From Chthonomonadales bacterium (lineage in GTDB: Bacteria > Armatimonadota > Chthonomonadetes > Chthonomonadales > CAJBBX01): a stretch of DNA of 52,986 bases. The number at the start of each line of letters is the position of its first letter. Position 1 is the first letter of the stretch. The translations under genes and the position numbers were made by a program. The notes beneath the pieces were generated by a model. The model made no database searches, was not told the origin of the DNA, and was given only the letters and a program-made list of their open reading frames with translations. Positions 9,601 through 18,091 of this stretch are shown piece after piece. Where the stretch lies: NCBI GenBank assembly GCA_012517255.1, contig JAAYVH010000104.1, forward strand, positions 1 to 52,986, read 5' to 3'.

Positions 9601-9715
9601 GGCCAAGCGCGAGAGCCGCGACTACTCGCTCCTCGATGACCTGAACACGCGGCCGAGGCTCACCTATCTGGCCAAGCTCACCAACAAGCATCCGCAACTG
9701 GAGAAGTCGGCATGA
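6662..9715 (+). CDS. actB: Alternative Complex III subunit B, molybdopterin-oxidoreductase-like / iron-sulfur fusion
   Basis: A 1017-residue fusion. Residues 30-60 hold the ActB-type lead (WRSLDELADTPEFQAW). A Tat-like motif, DRRKFFQVMG (64-73), runs into a hydrophobic stretch with a lipobox-like LTGC (C84). Residues of about 90-760 form a molybdopterin-oxidoreductase-like domain; in characterised ActB proteins this half carries no molybdenum cofactor. The C-terminal part carries ferredoxin-type cysteine clusters (CTGCNACVIAC, CMHCENAPCEPVC, CVGTRYCSNNC, CTFC...CQAACP), enough for four FeS clusters. It passes electrons between quinol site and hemes on the periplasmic side. The ATG at 6662 overlaps actA by 13 nt; a TTG at 6653 and an ATG at 6710 are possible. 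It overlaps actC by 4 nt. Confidence 0.92.
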   Translation: MSSVGERQEARGTVQEMVGSRLADLSSRLSGRQWRSLDELADTPEFQAWVEDEFPERASLLTLDRRKFFQVMGASLALAGLTGCRFLPQRRAVPFVQAVEDLVPGKPRYYATAVVLAGIGTGVLARSNDGRPTKLEGNPLHPGSLGATDAITQATLLDLYDPDRTRNVLRNGAISTWDAFLADVRATLASQRAARGAGVRILTGAITSPTLADQIQRLLDAYPEARWYQWEAVNRDNVRAGTEQAFGRPLNPVYSFDTANVVLTLDADPLDQMPGHVRYARDIMSGRVVRPDARSMNRLYAVESVLSNMGATADHRLPVRPREVGTIAVAIARRLGLDVPGVTISDAQSRWVDACVADLKANKGQCVVVVGDHQPPALHALAARMNEELGAVGSAVSYTEPLYPNWHDALGGLSELTDDMDADKVRLLIMLGVNPVYDAPADVPFGKALKKVGCAVHLGLRKNETSELSRWHVPEAHSLEAWGDCRAYDGTASVIQPIIRPLFGGKSAIELIASLAGRPRDGYQIVREHWRSALGTADFDRRWRRAIHDGLIEGTEFPTVSVRVQSPDRSLRGLSEAIAPGRSAGLEVAFAPDPTIWDGRFASNGWLQELPKPITRLTWDNAALIAPSTAQAASVADGDLVELQLRGRTVVAPAKVQPGQPKDLVTLHLGYGRSQAGAIGSLVGFSAGALRTRDAMWFTSGISLRRTGRRYTFAKTEHHHAIRDGKINGTQGRDIVRVMPFAEMEADEQDANHAASHEPAHGGEHPSLYPRDEHAYDGHRWGMSIDLSLCTGCNACVIACQAENNIPVVGKEQVLRGREMHWIRIDRYYEGDPDDPTVHHQPVLCMHCENAPCEPVCPVAATVHSHEGLNQMVYNRCVGTRYCSNNCPYKVRRFNFLNYANHHDVPIKQLLQNPNVTVRGRGVMEKCTFCVQRINAARIEAKKQGRPVRDGEVVTACQAACPPQAIVFGDIADPNSAVSRAKRESRDYSLLDDLNTRPRLTYLAKLTNKHPQLEKSA

Positions 9716-11142
9716 GCCACTCGTCCCATGCTTCCCAGCCGACCCACGGGGCCGACAGAGAACTGCTGATCGGCGCTCACGACTACGGGACGGTTACCGA
9801 CCGTATCGCTGGCGTTGTCCTGAACCAGCGGGGACATCCGCTGCCGTGGTTCGCGGTGTTCGCGCTGGCGTTTCTGCTCCTCAACGGCATGATGCTGACG
9901 ATCACCTATCTGCTGTATCGCGGCGTCGGCATCTGGGGCATCAACCAGCCTGCCGGGTGGGGCTTCGATATCATCAACTTCGTCTGGTGGATCGGGATCG
10001 GTCACGCCGGCACGCTCATCTCGGCCATTCTGCTGCTCATGCGGCAGCAGTGGCGAACATCCATTAACCGCTTTGCCGAGGCGATGACTCTCTTCGCGGT
10101 AGCCTGCGCGGGGCTCTACCCGCTCCTGCACACGGGTCGCCCCTGGGTCGCCTACTGGCTGTTCCCATATCCCAACGTCATGGGAATGTGGCCCCAGTTC
10201 CGAAGCCCGCTCATCTGGGACGTCTTCGCTGTCTCAACCTACATGACCGTATCGGCGCTCTTCTGGTTTGTCGGTCTGGTGCCGGATCTGGCGACCCTGC
10301 GAGATCGAGCCAGGAACAAGGTGGCCCGCATTCTGTTCGGCATAGGAGCGCTCGGCTGGCGGGGCTCGGCGCGGCACTGGTCGCGCTACGAGGCTGCCTA
10401 CCTCATGCTGGCAGGCCTGTCTACGCCTCTCGTGCTTTCGGTGCACTCGATCGTCAGTTTCGACTTCGCCGTCTCGGTCTTGCCAGGGTGGCACACGACG
10501 GTCTTTCCGCCCTACTTTGTGGCTGGCGCGATCTACGCAGGCTTCGCCATGGTCCTGACGCTGGCCATCCCGATCCGGGCATGGTACGGGCTGAAGGACT
10601 TCATCACCGACAAGCATCTGGACTGGATGGCGAAGATCATGCTGGCCACGGGACTGATCGTGGTCTACGGGTACGTGATGGAGATGTTCTTCGGCTGGTA
10701 CTCGGGCAACCCGTACGAGGGCTACCTGATCAAGAATCGGATGACCGGTCCCTATGCGCCGCTGTTCTGGGGGCTGCTGATCTGCAACGGTGTCGTGCCG
10801 CAGGTGCTCTGGTCGCCCAGATGGCGCGCCAGTGTCCCTGTACTCTTCGCCGTATCGTTGGTGGTGAGCGTCGGGATGTGGCTCGAGCGTTTCATCATCA
10901 TCCCGGTCAGTCTCCATCGCGACTTCCTGCCGTCCTCCTGGGGCATGTATGTACCCACCCTCTGGGACTGGGGCATGTTCATCGGCACCCTCGGGCTGTT
11001 CTTCTTCCTGATGTTCCTGTTCATTCGGTTCTTGCCCATGATCTCCATCTTCGAGATGCGAGATCTGGTGTTGCGGTTGCGCGGCCACCGATCCGAGAGC
11101 CGTGAGCCGATCGCCAAGAGCACGGAGGTAGAGCCCGTATGA
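9712..11142 (+). CDS. actC: Alternative Complex III subunit C, NrfD/PsrC-type membrane protein
   Basis: A 476-residue integral membrane protein of the NrfD (PsrC) family with about ten hydrophobic helices. NrfD-like subunits bind quinol and connect it to the FeS protein encoded just before. The polar N-terminal 40 residues, then the first helices starting at PWFAVFALAFLLLNGMMLT, fit ActC, and segments such as SVHSIVSFDFAVSVLPGWHT and GWYSGNPYEGYLIKNRMTGP are characteristic of this subunit. The ATG lies in an ATGA overlap with actB, and its own stop overlaps actD in the same way, so translation is probably coupled. Confidence 0.93.
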   Translation: MSHSSHASQPTHGADRELLIGAHDYGTVTDRIAGVVLNQRGHPLPWFAVFALAFLLLNGMMLTITYLLYRGVGIWGINQPAGWGFDIINFVWWIGIGHAGTLISAILLLMRQQWRTSINRFAEAMTLFAVACAGLYPLLHTGRPWVAYWLFPYPNVMGMWPQFRSPLIWDVFAVSTYMTVSALFWFVGLVPDLATLRDRARNKVARILFGIGALGWRGSARHWSRYEAAYLMLAGLSTPLVLSVHSIVSFDFAVSVLPGWHTTVFPPYFVAGAIYAGFAMVLTLAIPIRAWYGLKDFITDKHLDWMAKIMLATGLIVVYGYVMEMFFGWYSGNPYEGYLIKNRMTGPYAPLFWGLLICNGVVPQVLWSPRWRASVPVLFAVSLVVSVGMWLERFIIIPVSLHRDFLPSSWGMYVPTLWDWGMFIGTLGLFFFLMFLFIRFLPMISIFEMRDLVLRLRGHRSESREPIAKSTEVEPV

Positions 11143-11675
11143 GCGCTGCGACAGTGCACGGCATCATTGCCCGGTACGAGTCCGCCGACGCCCTGCTGTC
11201 TGCCGCCCGTCAGGCGCGACAGCGAGGCTACCGCCGGATGGACGCGTTCTCGCCGATGCCGGTTCATGGGCTGAGCGAAGCGCTCGACGCCGAGGACTTC
11301 CGCCTGCCGTGGCTGGTATTCCTCTGCGGCGTTGCGGGCGCGGCGCTGGGCTACGGGCTGCAGTACTTTGTTTCGGTGGTGGACTATCCGCTCAACATTG
11401 GCGGCCGGCCCTTCCACAGTTGGCCGTCGTTCATACCTGTCACGTTCGAGACAACCGTGCTGCTGGCAGCATTCGGCGCGGTATTCGGCATGTTCGCCAT
11501 GAACGGCCTGCCCCGACCCCATCACCCGGTTTTCGGCGCACCCGGCTTCGATCGTGCGAGTTCCGACGGCTTCTTCCTGTGCGTCGAGGCGACCGATCCG
11601 AAGTTCGATCGCGAGGAGGTCAAGCGCTTCTTCGCGGATACCGGCGCGGTGGACGTTGCGGAGGTGGACGAATGA
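11139..11675 (+). CDS. actD: Alternative Complex III subunit D (DUF3341)
   Basis: A 178-residue DUF3341 protein. Residues 1-55 form a small soluble domain (VHGIIARYESADALLSAAR). Two transmembrane helices follow (about 60-80 and 105-125), separated by the conserved loop YPLNIGGRPFHSWPSFIPVT, then a short soluble tail. In solved ACIII structures ActD spans the membrane next to ActC; it has no cofactor motif. It overlaps both neighbours by 4 nt. Confidence 0.93.
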   Translation: MSAATVHGIIARYESADALLSAARQARQRGYRRMDAFSPMPVHGLSEALDAEDFRLPWLVFLCGVAGAALGYGLQYFVSVVDYPLNIGGRPFHSWPSFIPVTFETTVLLAAFGAVFGMFAMNGLPRPHHPVFGAPGFDRASSDGFFLCVEATDPKFDREEVKRFFADTGAVDVAEVDE

Positions 11676-12346
11676 GAGCGCCCGACCGCCGATACGTTGC
11701 CGCTGCGCTCGCGCCGCTTGCTTTGCTGGCGTTGACAGGCTGTCACGTGGACATGTGGCGGCAACCCAAGTTGATTGCCGAGCACGAGAACGCGTTCTTC
11801 AAGGATGGAAGCGCCTCCCAGTTGCCGCCCCCCGGCACCATTGCCCGGGGCGCGCTGCGCGAGAACGAAGCCTTCTACACCGGCGCAGTGCAGGGCAACC
11901 TGATCGAGGAGCCGCCGGTGCCCATCAACCGCGAGACCATCGAGCGTGGACGGAAGCAGTTCGGCATCCACTGCGCGCCGTGCCACGGCAGTCTGGGCTA
12001 TGGCAACGGCATGATCGCCCAGCGCGGCCTAGCCATGCGCCGCACTCCGGGCAACTACCACACGGATCGGCTGCGCGAGATGCCCATCGGCTACTTCTAC
12101 GACGTGATCACCAACGGGGCGGGCGTCATGTTCAGCGCGGCGGCGCGCGTTGAGCCCGAGGATCGCTGGAAGATAGCCGTCTATATCCGGGTGCTGCAGC
12201 TAAGCCAGCATGCGAAGCTCAGCGATGTGCCTGCTGCAGAGCGTGAGAAGCTCGGCGCGCATGGCGCTCCGCCTGAGGCAGGATCGCCGCCGGCGGGTCA
12301 GACGGACCTGTCCGGCGGTTCGGACCGGCGAGGGGAACAGCGATGA
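11672..12346 (+). CDS. actE: Alternative Complex III subunit E, monoheme cytochrome c lipoprotein
   Basis: A 224-residue lipoprotein cytochrome. The signal peptide ends in the lipobox LTGC (C24), so it is probably acylated and anchored to the periplasmic face. One CxxCH (CAPCH, 101-105) binds heme, and the region GAGVMFSAAARV about 60 residues later supplies the likely Met ligand. The segment DMWRQPK...FFKDGSASQLPPPGTIARG is the recognisable ActE lead. The Pro/Gly-rich tail after residue 195 looks disordered. I chose the ATG at 11672 (ATGA overlap with actD); the frame is open upstream but would run inside actD. Confidence 0.92.
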   Translation: MRAPDRRYVAAALAPLALLALTGCHVDMWRQPKLIAEHENAFFKDGSASQLPPPGTIARGALRENEAFYTGAVQGNLIEEPPVPINRETIERGRKQFGIHCAPCHGSLGYGNGMIAQRGLAMRRTPGNYHTDRLREMPIGYFYDVITNGAGVMFSAAARVEPEDRWKIAVYIRVLQLSQHAKLSDVPAAEREKLGAHGAPPEAGSPPAGQTDLSGGSDRRGEQR

Positions 12347-13398
12347 CGGGCTTCTTCGGTTCCTATCTGTTTGCGTGGATCTTCTGGCTGAGCCTATCGC
12401 TCGGGTGTCTTGGGCTGCTCCTCCTGCACCAGCTCTTCCGAGCCGCCTGGGGTCGGGCTGTCCTGCCTGTGCTCGAAGCAGGAGCGCGATCGCTTCCGAT
12501 CATGGCCGTCTTGTTCCTGCCGATCCTCATCTGGGGAATGGGCGATCTGTACCCCTGGGTGCATGGCGGCGACGCCATTGATGCGCATCGGGCGCCGTAC
12601 CTGAACATGCCCTTCTTCCTGATCAGGGCGGCGTTCTACTTCATCTTCTGGGTCGGCGTGTCGTCCTACCTCATCGGCCTAAGGCGGCGCGAGCGGCTCA
12701 CCGGCGATGTCAGCCTGGCCCAGCGGCGCACCAACGTCAGCGCGCCGTCGCTGGTGCTGTTCGTCCTCACCGTCACCTTCGCCATGACCGACTGGGTGAT
12801 GTCCACCGAGCATCACTGGTTCTCGACCATCTACGGCGTTTGGTTCGTGACGGGTCAGGCGCTCTCCGCGGTGGCGATTGCAGCTCTGTGGTGGAGAAAG
12901 CGACAGGAGACGGCCGCCCCGATGCAGGAAGCCGACTTCCCAATCAGTCGGGACCTGGGCAATCTGCTTCTGGCATTCACTATGATGTGGGCATATATCA
13001 GTCTGTCGCAGTTCCTGATCATCTGGTCGGCCAATCTGCCGGAGGAGACCACCTTCTACCTGCGACGCAGCGGCCATGGCTGGGATGTGGCGGGCGCGCT
13101 GCTCATCGTGGGCCAGTTCATGATCCCGTTCCTTGCTCTCCTGTCAGGGAAGACGAAGCGAAGCCCGGTCATGCTGTCCCGTGTCGCGGGTTGGATTCTC
13201 GCCATGCGCGTACTGGACATCTACTGGATCGTGATGCCGTCGGTGCGTGAAGGAGGCGTCCTGCCCGCCGCAACCGACGTTCTGACGTTCGCGGGCATCG
13301 GCATCATCTGGCTCGTTGGCTTCGTTCGCGCGCTACGCGGCGCTCTTCCCGACGAAGCCGACGTCGCAACGGCAGCGGAGGCGCCATCCCATGCATAA
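12343..13398 (+). CDS. actF: Alternative Complex III subunit F, membrane protein
   Basis: A 351-residue integral membrane protein with about ten helices, the NrfD/PsrC-related ActF subunit. Conserved-looking pieces include YPWVHGGDAIDAHRAPYLNMP, FAMTDWVMSTEHHWFSTIYGVW and the quinol-site-like run SLSQFLIIWSANLPEETTFY. ActF contacts the terminal oxidase in ACIII-oxidase supercomplexes, which fits oxidase genes following in the same operon. The start is an ATGA overlap with actE, and the 3' end overlaps the next gene by 8 nt. Confidence 0.92.
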   Translation: MTGFFGSYLFAWIFWLSLSLGCLGLLLLHQLFRAAWGRAVLPVLEAGARSLPIMAVLFLPILIWGMGDLYPWVHGGDAIDAHRAPYLNMPFFLIRAAFYFIFWVGVSSYLIGLRRRERLTGDVSLAQRRTNVSAPSLVLFVLTVTFAMTDWVMSTEHHWFSTIYGVWFVTGQALSAVAIAALWWRKRQETAAPMQEADFPISRDLGNLLLAFTMMWAYISLSQFLIIWSANLPEETTFYLRRSGHGWDVAGALLIVGQFMIPFLALLSGKTKRSPVMLSRVAGWILAMRVLDIYWIVMPSVREGGVLPAATDVLTFAGIGIIWLVGFVRALRGALPDEADVATAAEAPSHA

Positions 13399-13813
13399 CC
13401 ATCCCAACGATGCCCCGAAGCCCGTCAACACGCAACCGGATGCCCGTCTCGAGACATCCGATGTGTCCGCCTCGGCTATGGCCAGATGGGGCGTCGCTCT
13501 CCTCGTATTCATGTTCGGCTCCATGCTGGCCATGCTGATCTACTACATGGTCCTCGGGGGACAGACGCGGGCGGCAAGAACGGCTGCCACCGCCGAGCAG
13601 CGCCTGGCTCCATGGCCGCGTCTGCAGGCCAACCCGATCAAGGAGTATCAGGACTTTCAGCGGGAGCAGAAGGCAGCCGAGACGAGCTACGCATGGGTGG
13701 ATCCGACGCGCGATGTGGTGCGGATACCGGTTGATAGGGCCGTCGAGCTTGTATTGGAGCGAGGTCTGCCTCGGTGGAGGAGCGAGACGCCGCCGGAAGG
13801 AGTTACACGATGA
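13391..13813 (+). CDS. Small single-helix membrane protein of the ACIII-oxidase operon
   Basis: A 140-residue protein of unknown function. One transmembrane helix (WGVALLVFMFGSMLAMLIYY, about residues 34-53) follows a polar N-terminus. The periplasmic tail has QANPIKEYQDFQREQKAAE, then YAWVDPTRDVVRIPVDRAVE and a short ERGLPRW end. As I recall it, a similar tail with a conserved YxWVD...RIPxDRAxxL pattern occurs in small proteins or cytochromes next to Sco and caa3 genes in other ACIII operons, so it may assist assembly or join the complexes. No heme or metal motif is present. The ATG at 13391 gives the natural length; it overlaps sco by 4 nt. Confidence 0.7.
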   Translation: MHNHPNDAPKPVNTQPDARLETSDVSASAMARWGVALLVFMFGSMLAMLIYYMVLGGQTRAARTAATAEQRLAPWPRLQANPIKEYQDFQREQKAAETSYAWVDPTRDVVRIPVDRAVELVLERGLPRWRSETPPEGVTR

Positions 13814-14682
13814 GCGGCATGATCGGACGCGTGGTGTCCATCCTGTCCACAGCATCCGTCCTGTGTCTCGCGGCAGGTGCCCAGACGCCGCAGTACGACC
13901 TGAAGAAGGACGTTGTCCTGGAGCAGAGGCTCAACCAGGATATCCCGCTGGACATCCGCTTCATGGACGAAGGCGGTCGAGACGTGGACCTGCAGCGCTA
14001 CTTCGACGGTAAGCCGGTGGCGCTGATGCTTCCGTTCTACCAGTGTGCCGGCATCTGTACCGCCGAGCTAAACGGGCTCGTCAAGGCGCTGAAGAAGATG
14101 ACCGTCATGCCCGGCAAGGACTTCAGGATCGTGCTGGCAAGCATCAATCCCTACGAAAAGCCCCAGTTGGCGGCGATGAAGAAGCAGGCCTATCTGGGCC
14201 AGCTTGGGCGGCCCGAGGCAGGCGACGGCTGGCACTTCCTGACGGGCAAGCAGGAGTCCATCACGCGCCTGACGGAGGCAGTCGGCTACCACTACGTCTA
14301 CGACAAAGAGACCGATCAGTACATACATCCGCCGGGACTTATCATTCTGACACCGAAGGGCCGCATCTCCCGGGTGTTCGGCGGGGTTGACTACAACCCG
14401 CGTGACCTGCGGCTGGCGCTCATCGAGGCGTCGGAGGGCAAGATCGGCACCCGCACCGAGCAGGTGCTGCTGGCCTGCTATCAGTTCGACCCGCAGAAAG
14501 GGCGTTACGGCCTGGCCGTTGCCCGTCTCCTGCAGATCAGCGGCGGCGTGACGCTGGCTCTGCTTGTGGGCTACATCGCGATGAACTTGATGCGCGAGCG
14601 CCTGCGGCGCCAGCACGCCGCGTCAGGCCTGCGCGACGCTGCCGTCGGCGCTGCCGGTTCGGGTCCAGGAGCCGAGGCCTAG
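13810..14682 (+). CDS. Sco1/SenC/PrrC family copper chaperone
   Basis: A 290-residue thioredoxin-fold protein that delivers copper to the CuA site of cytochrome oxidase subunit II. A signal peptide or anchor covers residues 1-24. The copper ligands are present: C79 and C83 in QCAGIC, and H173 in YIHPPG. Unusually for a minimal Sco, a second hydrophobic helix (about 245-268) and a charged tail follow the domain, as seen in Sco proteins of ACIII operons. A strong SD (AAGGAG) precedes the ATG at 13810, in an ATGA overlap. The gene is placed directly before coxB, its expected client. Confidence 0.9.
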   Translation: MSGMIGRVVSILSTASVLCLAAGAQTPQYDLKKDVVLEQRLNQDIPLDIRFMDEGGRDVDLQRYFDGKPVALMLPFYQCAGICTAELNGLVKALKKMTVMPGKDFRIVLASINPYEKPQLAAMKKQAYLGQLGRPEAGDGWHFLTGKQESITRLTEAVGYHYVYDKETDQYIHPPGLIILTPKGRISRVFGGVDYNPRDLRLALIEASEGKIGTRTEQVLLACYQFDPQKGRYGLAVARLLQISGGVTLALLVGYIAMNLMRERLRRQHAASGLRDAAVGAAGSGPGAEA

Positions 14683-14686
14683 GAGC

Positions 14687-15670
14687 ATGAACAATCCTGT
14701 CTTTCCCGAGCAGGCCTCATCGTTCGCGGTCGAGGTGGATGCCATCTACTACCTGCTCTGGGCGCTGACCATTGGCTTCTCTCTTCTGGTCATGGCGGTG
14801 CTGATATTCCTGGCGTACCGCTATCGCAGAGGAGCGCGCGTGGACCGCAGCAAGCCCGTTCATTCCGATCTGCGCGTCGAGCTCCTGTGGAGTGTCGTGC
14901 CGCTGATCATCGGACTATGCGTCTTCGCCTGGTCAGCGCACCTCTACGCCAGAACGCGCATCCCGCCCGATGACGCGATGGAGATCTACGTCATCGGCAA
15001 GCGCTGGATGTGGCAGATGCAGCACGGCAACGGCGTGAGGGAGAATGCCGAGCTTCACATACCCGTGAACCGCAACATCAAACTGACCATGATCTCGCAG
15101 GACGTGATCCACAGCTTCTATGTCCCGGCCTTCCGCGTGAAGCACGACGTGGTGCCTGGCACCTACACGCGCCTGTGGTTTCGGCCAACCAAGACCGGGC
15201 GGTACCGGCTCTACTGCAGCCAGTACTGCGGGACACAGCACTCGCAGATGGATGGCTGGGTGACCGTCATGGAGCCAGAGGCGTTCGAGCGGTGGCTGGA
15301 AGCTGAAGGCAACGAGGCCAACGTCAAGACCGTCGGCCTTGCCGATGCCGGCAAGCAGCTGTTCGATCAGATGGCCTGCGGTTCGTGCCACGGGAGCAAC
15401 GCTCAGACGGGCTCCATCCCGGCCGCGCAACGCGGCGGATCGTTGAACGGCCTCTACGGTTCGCTGGTGAAGCTCAAGGGAGGTCGGCAGGTCAAGGCTG
15501 ACGAGGCGTATCTGCGCGAGTCGATCATGAGACCCAACGAGAAGATTGTGGACGGCTACTGGGCCATCATGCCGTCCTACGAAGGACAGCTAACGGAGGA
15601 GCAGGTGCTGCAGTTGATCGCGTACATCAAGACGCTCGGCAAGTCCGAGCCTCCGAGAGGTGGCCAATGA
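14687..15670 (+). CDS. coxB: caa3-type cytochrome c oxidase subunit II with fused cytochrome c
   Basis: A 327-residue subunit. Two transmembrane helices (about 20-43 and 67-88) anchor a cupredoxin domain with the CuA ligands H142, C177, C181, H185 and M188. The position that is usually Glu in CxExC is Gln (Q179), tolerable because only its backbone carbonyl binds copper. The C-terminal domain has CGSCH (231-235) and a likely Met ligand in AIMPSY, so it is a caa3-type subunit that accepts electrons through its own heme c. It starts 4 nt after sco and overlaps coxA by 4 nt. Confidence 0.95.
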   Translation: MNNPVFPEQASSFAVEVDAIYYLLWALTIGFSLLVMAVLIFLAYRYRRGARVDRSKPVHSDLRVELLWSVVPLIIGLCVFAWSAHLYARTRIPPDDAMEIYVIGKRWMWQMQHGNGVRENAELHIPVNRNIKLTMISQDVIHSFYVPAFRVKHDVVPGTYTRLWFRPTKTGRYRLYCSQYCGTQHSQMDGWVTVMEPEAFERWLEAEGNEANVKTVGLADAGKQLFDQMACGSCHGSNAQTGSIPAAQRGGSLNGLYGSLVKLKGGRQVKADEAYLRESIMRPNEKIVDGYWAIMPSYEGQLTEEQVLQLIAYIKTLGKSEPPRGGQ

Positions 15671-17406
15671 GCGCCCATAGCGAAGCCGGCACACCCGTCG
15701 GAGCCAGCCCGGAGACCTCTGCCGTGTCGTCCCATCGATCCGAGCCAAGCTATCTGAGCGCAGGGCATACCCTCCGGTCATGGCTCTTCACGCTGGATCA
15801 CAAGCGAATCGCAATCCTGTATCTGATCACGATCTCGGCGTTCTTCGTGGTTGGAGGGCTCGCGGCCGGCGCAGTGCGAGTCGAACTCATCAGTCCTCGC
15901 GGGACGTTCATGTCCAACGAGGTCTATAACCGCATGTTCACGCTCCATGGCGTGGTGATGATCTTCTTCTTCCTCATCCCCGCCATTCCGGCCATCCTCG
16001 GCAACTTCCTGGTGCCGCTCATGGTAGGCGCGCGTGACCTCGCGTTCCCACGCCTCAACCTGCTGAGCTACTACCTGTATCTTGCAGGCGGCCTTCTGGC
16101 TCTGACCGCCGCTGTGACCGGCGGCGTCGATACGGGGTGGACATTCTACACGCCGTACAGCACCTTCTACAGCAGCTCGCAAGTGACCATGACCATCGCC
16201 GGCGCGTTCATTGCGGGATTCTCCTCGATCGCGACGGGCATCAACTTCATCGTGACCATTCACAAGATGCGGGCGCCGGGTCTCACCTGGTTCAGACTGC
16301 CGCTCTTCATCTGGGCGCACTATGCGACCAGCATCATCATTGTGCTGGGGACGCCGGTCGTCGCAATCACGCTGCTGCTGGTTGTGGCCGAGCGCGTTTT
16401 CCATATCGGAGTGTTTGATCCTCGCTATGGCGGCGATCCGGTGCTGTTCCAGCACCTGTTCTGGTTCTACTCGCATCCCGCGGTCTACATCATGATCTTG
16501 CCGGCCATGGGAGTTATCAGTGAGGTAATCGCCTGCTTCGCGCGGAAGCGGGTGTTCGGCTATCACTTCGTGGCGGGCTCCAGTCTGGCCATCGCCGTCC
16601 TGGGCTTCCTGGTCTGGGGCCACCACATGTTCGTGAGCGGCCAGTCCATGTACGCCGGCATGGTGTTCTCGTTCCTGAGCTTCCTTGTGGCCATCCCGTC
16701 GGCGGTCAAGGTTTTCAACTGGACGGCGACGATCTACAAGGGATCCGTGTCCTTTGACGCACCGATGCTGTTCGTCTTTTGTTTCATCGGGCTCTTTCTC
16801 ATCGGAGGGCTGACCGGGCTGTTCCTTGCGTCGCTGGCCACAGACGTTCACCTCACGCACACCTACTTCGTCGTAGCCCATTTCCACTATGTGATGGTGG
16901 GCGGCGCCATATCCGCCTACTTCGCGGGGCTGCACTTCTGGTGGCCCAAGATCACCGGACGCATGTATCCCGAGGTCATAGCGCGGATCACGGCGGTGAT
17001 CCTGTTCATGGGCTTCCACCTGACCTTCCTGCCGCAGTTCCTCATGGGCTTTGCAGGCATGCCCCGCAGATATCACTACTACCCGCCCGAGTTCCAGACG
17101 CTGCACGTTATGTCCACAGCCGGCGCGACGGTCATGGCCATCGCCTATCTGCTGCCCGTGATCTATCTGGTCTGGTCGCTCAAATACGGGCGGGTCGCCT
17201 CGGCCAATCCGTGGAATGCCACAGGCCTTGAGTGGCAGATACCTTCGCCGCCGCCCACCCATAACTTCGATGAGGTGCCGGTCGTGACTGGCGAACCCTA
17301 CGACTACGAGCACCTGGCGCTCAGCGAGAACGAGGAGGCCGATGGCACCCGCGCCGCAGTGCCCAGGCCTCAGCTCGACCCGGCTGCCAGGGGAGGAGCT
17401 GCATGA
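15667..17406 (+). CDS. coxA: caa3-type cytochrome c oxidase subunit I, A2-type
   Basis: A 579-residue heme-copper oxidase core with 12 helices. It reduces O2 to water at the heme a3-CuB site and pumps protons. Heme a ligand H94 is in FTLHGVVM. The CuB ligands and His-Tyr pair are in YSHPAVY (H270, Y274) and WGHH (H319, H320); [15 protein letters not shown] holds the distal hemes' ligands. The D-channel glutamate of A1 enzymes is absent: the motif is YSHPAVY rather than HPEVY, which marks the A2 type (as in Rhodothermus and Thermus caa3), where Tyr and Ser replace it. It overlaps coxB and coxC by 4 nt. Confidence 0.96.
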   Translation: MSAHSEAGTPVGASPETSAVSSHRSEPSYLSAGHTLRSWLFTLDHKRIAILYLITISAFFVVGGLAAGAVRVELISPRGTFMSNEVYNRMFTLHGVVMIFFFLIPAIPAILGNFLVPLMVGARDLAFPRLNLLSYYLYLAGGLLALTAAVTGGVDTGWTFYTPYSTFYSSSQVTMTIAGAFIAGFSSIATGINFIVTIHKMRAPGLTWFRLPLFIWAHYATSIIIVLGTPVVAITLLLVVAERVFHIGVFDPRYGGDPVLFQHLFWFYSHPAVYIMILPAMGVISEVIACFARKRVFGYHFVAGSSLAIAVLGFLVWGHHMFVSGQSMYAGMVFSFLSFLVAIPSAVKVFNWTATIYKGSVSFDAPMLFVFCFIGLFLIGGLTGLFLASLATDVHLTHTYFVVAHFHYVMVGGAISAYFAGLHFWWPKITGRMYPEVIARITAVILFMGFHLTFLPQFLMGFAGMPRRYHYYPPEFQTLHVMSTAGATVMAIAYLLPVIYLVWSLKYGRVASANPWNATGLEWQIPSPPPTHNFDEVPVVTGEPYDYEHLALSENEEADGTRAAVPRPQLDPAARGGAA

Positions 17407-18086
17407 GCGCCGTGTCTCGATCTTCGCACCTGTCGCAACCGTCTCATGTCGCCTTTGATGAGGTTTCTCATCAGTTCGAGGACATCGAGCAGCAGCGCGA
17501 GGCCTATGTCGTGGGGATGTGGGCGTTCCTCGTCACGGAAATCATGTTCTTCGGGGCGGTCTTCCTGATCTACACGGTCTACAGGACGCTGAACCATGCC
17601 GCGTTCTACGAAGCGCATAAGCAGCTCGACATCGGCCTCGGCACGCTGAACACCTTCATACTCCTGACCAGCAGCCTGACGATGGCGTTGGCGGTGCACT
17701 GGGCCCAGGTACGCAACCGGCGCGCCCAGATCATGGCGCTGACGAGCACGCTCGGACTTGCCGGGGCATTCATCGTCGTGAAGGCGATCGAGTATTCACA
17801 CAAGTTCGCGCACCACCTGTTTCCGGGAGGGAACTTCGTCTATCCCGACGCCTCGATTGCCGATCAGGCCCGGCTGTTCTTCAGCCTCTATTTCGGCGCG
17901 ACGGGGCTGCACGCGCTCCACGTGGTGGTGGGCATGCTGGTGATCGGCGCCATGCTCACCCGAGCGCTCCGCGACCGCGACGCTCGGGCCGACTACATCC
18001 CCGTCGAGATGACAGGGCTCTACTGGCACTTCGTGGACATCGTGTGGATCTTTCTCTTCCCGCTGCTCTATCTCATTCCCAGGTGA
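17403..18086 (+). CDS. coxC: Cytochrome c oxidase subunit III
   Basis: A 227-residue membrane protein of the COX3 family with about five helices. It stabilises subunit I and proton uptake. Typical pieces are [20 protein letters not shown], the mid-chain [16 protein letters not shown] and the end [20 protein letters not shown] followed by [20 protein letters not shown]. It starts in an ATGA overlap with coxA. Confidence 0.95.
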   Translation: MSAVSRSSHLSQPSHVAFDEVSHQFEDIEQQREAYVVGMWAFLVTEIMFFGAVFLIYTVYRTLNHAAFYEAHKQLDIGLGTLNTFILLTSSLTMALAVHWAQVRNRRAQIMALTSTLGLAGAFIVVKAIEYSHKFAHHLFPGGNFVYPDASIADQARLFFSLYFGATGLHALHVVVGMLVIGAMLTRALRDRDARADYIPVEMTGLYWHFVDIVWIFLFPLLYLIPR

Positions 18087-18091
18087 GGCTC

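Noticed and set aside
13774-13809. Upstream ATG extending the Sco protein by 12 residues.
   Set aside because: The ATG at 13810 has a clear SD and the standard 4-nt overlap, and gives a normal signal peptide.
15778-17313. A long minus-strand open frame (511 codons) opposite coxA.
   Set aside because: It is the shadow of a highly conserved oxidase gene. Its translation is Arg/His/Glu-rich low-complexity with no domain, as expected of an antisense frame in high-GC DNA.
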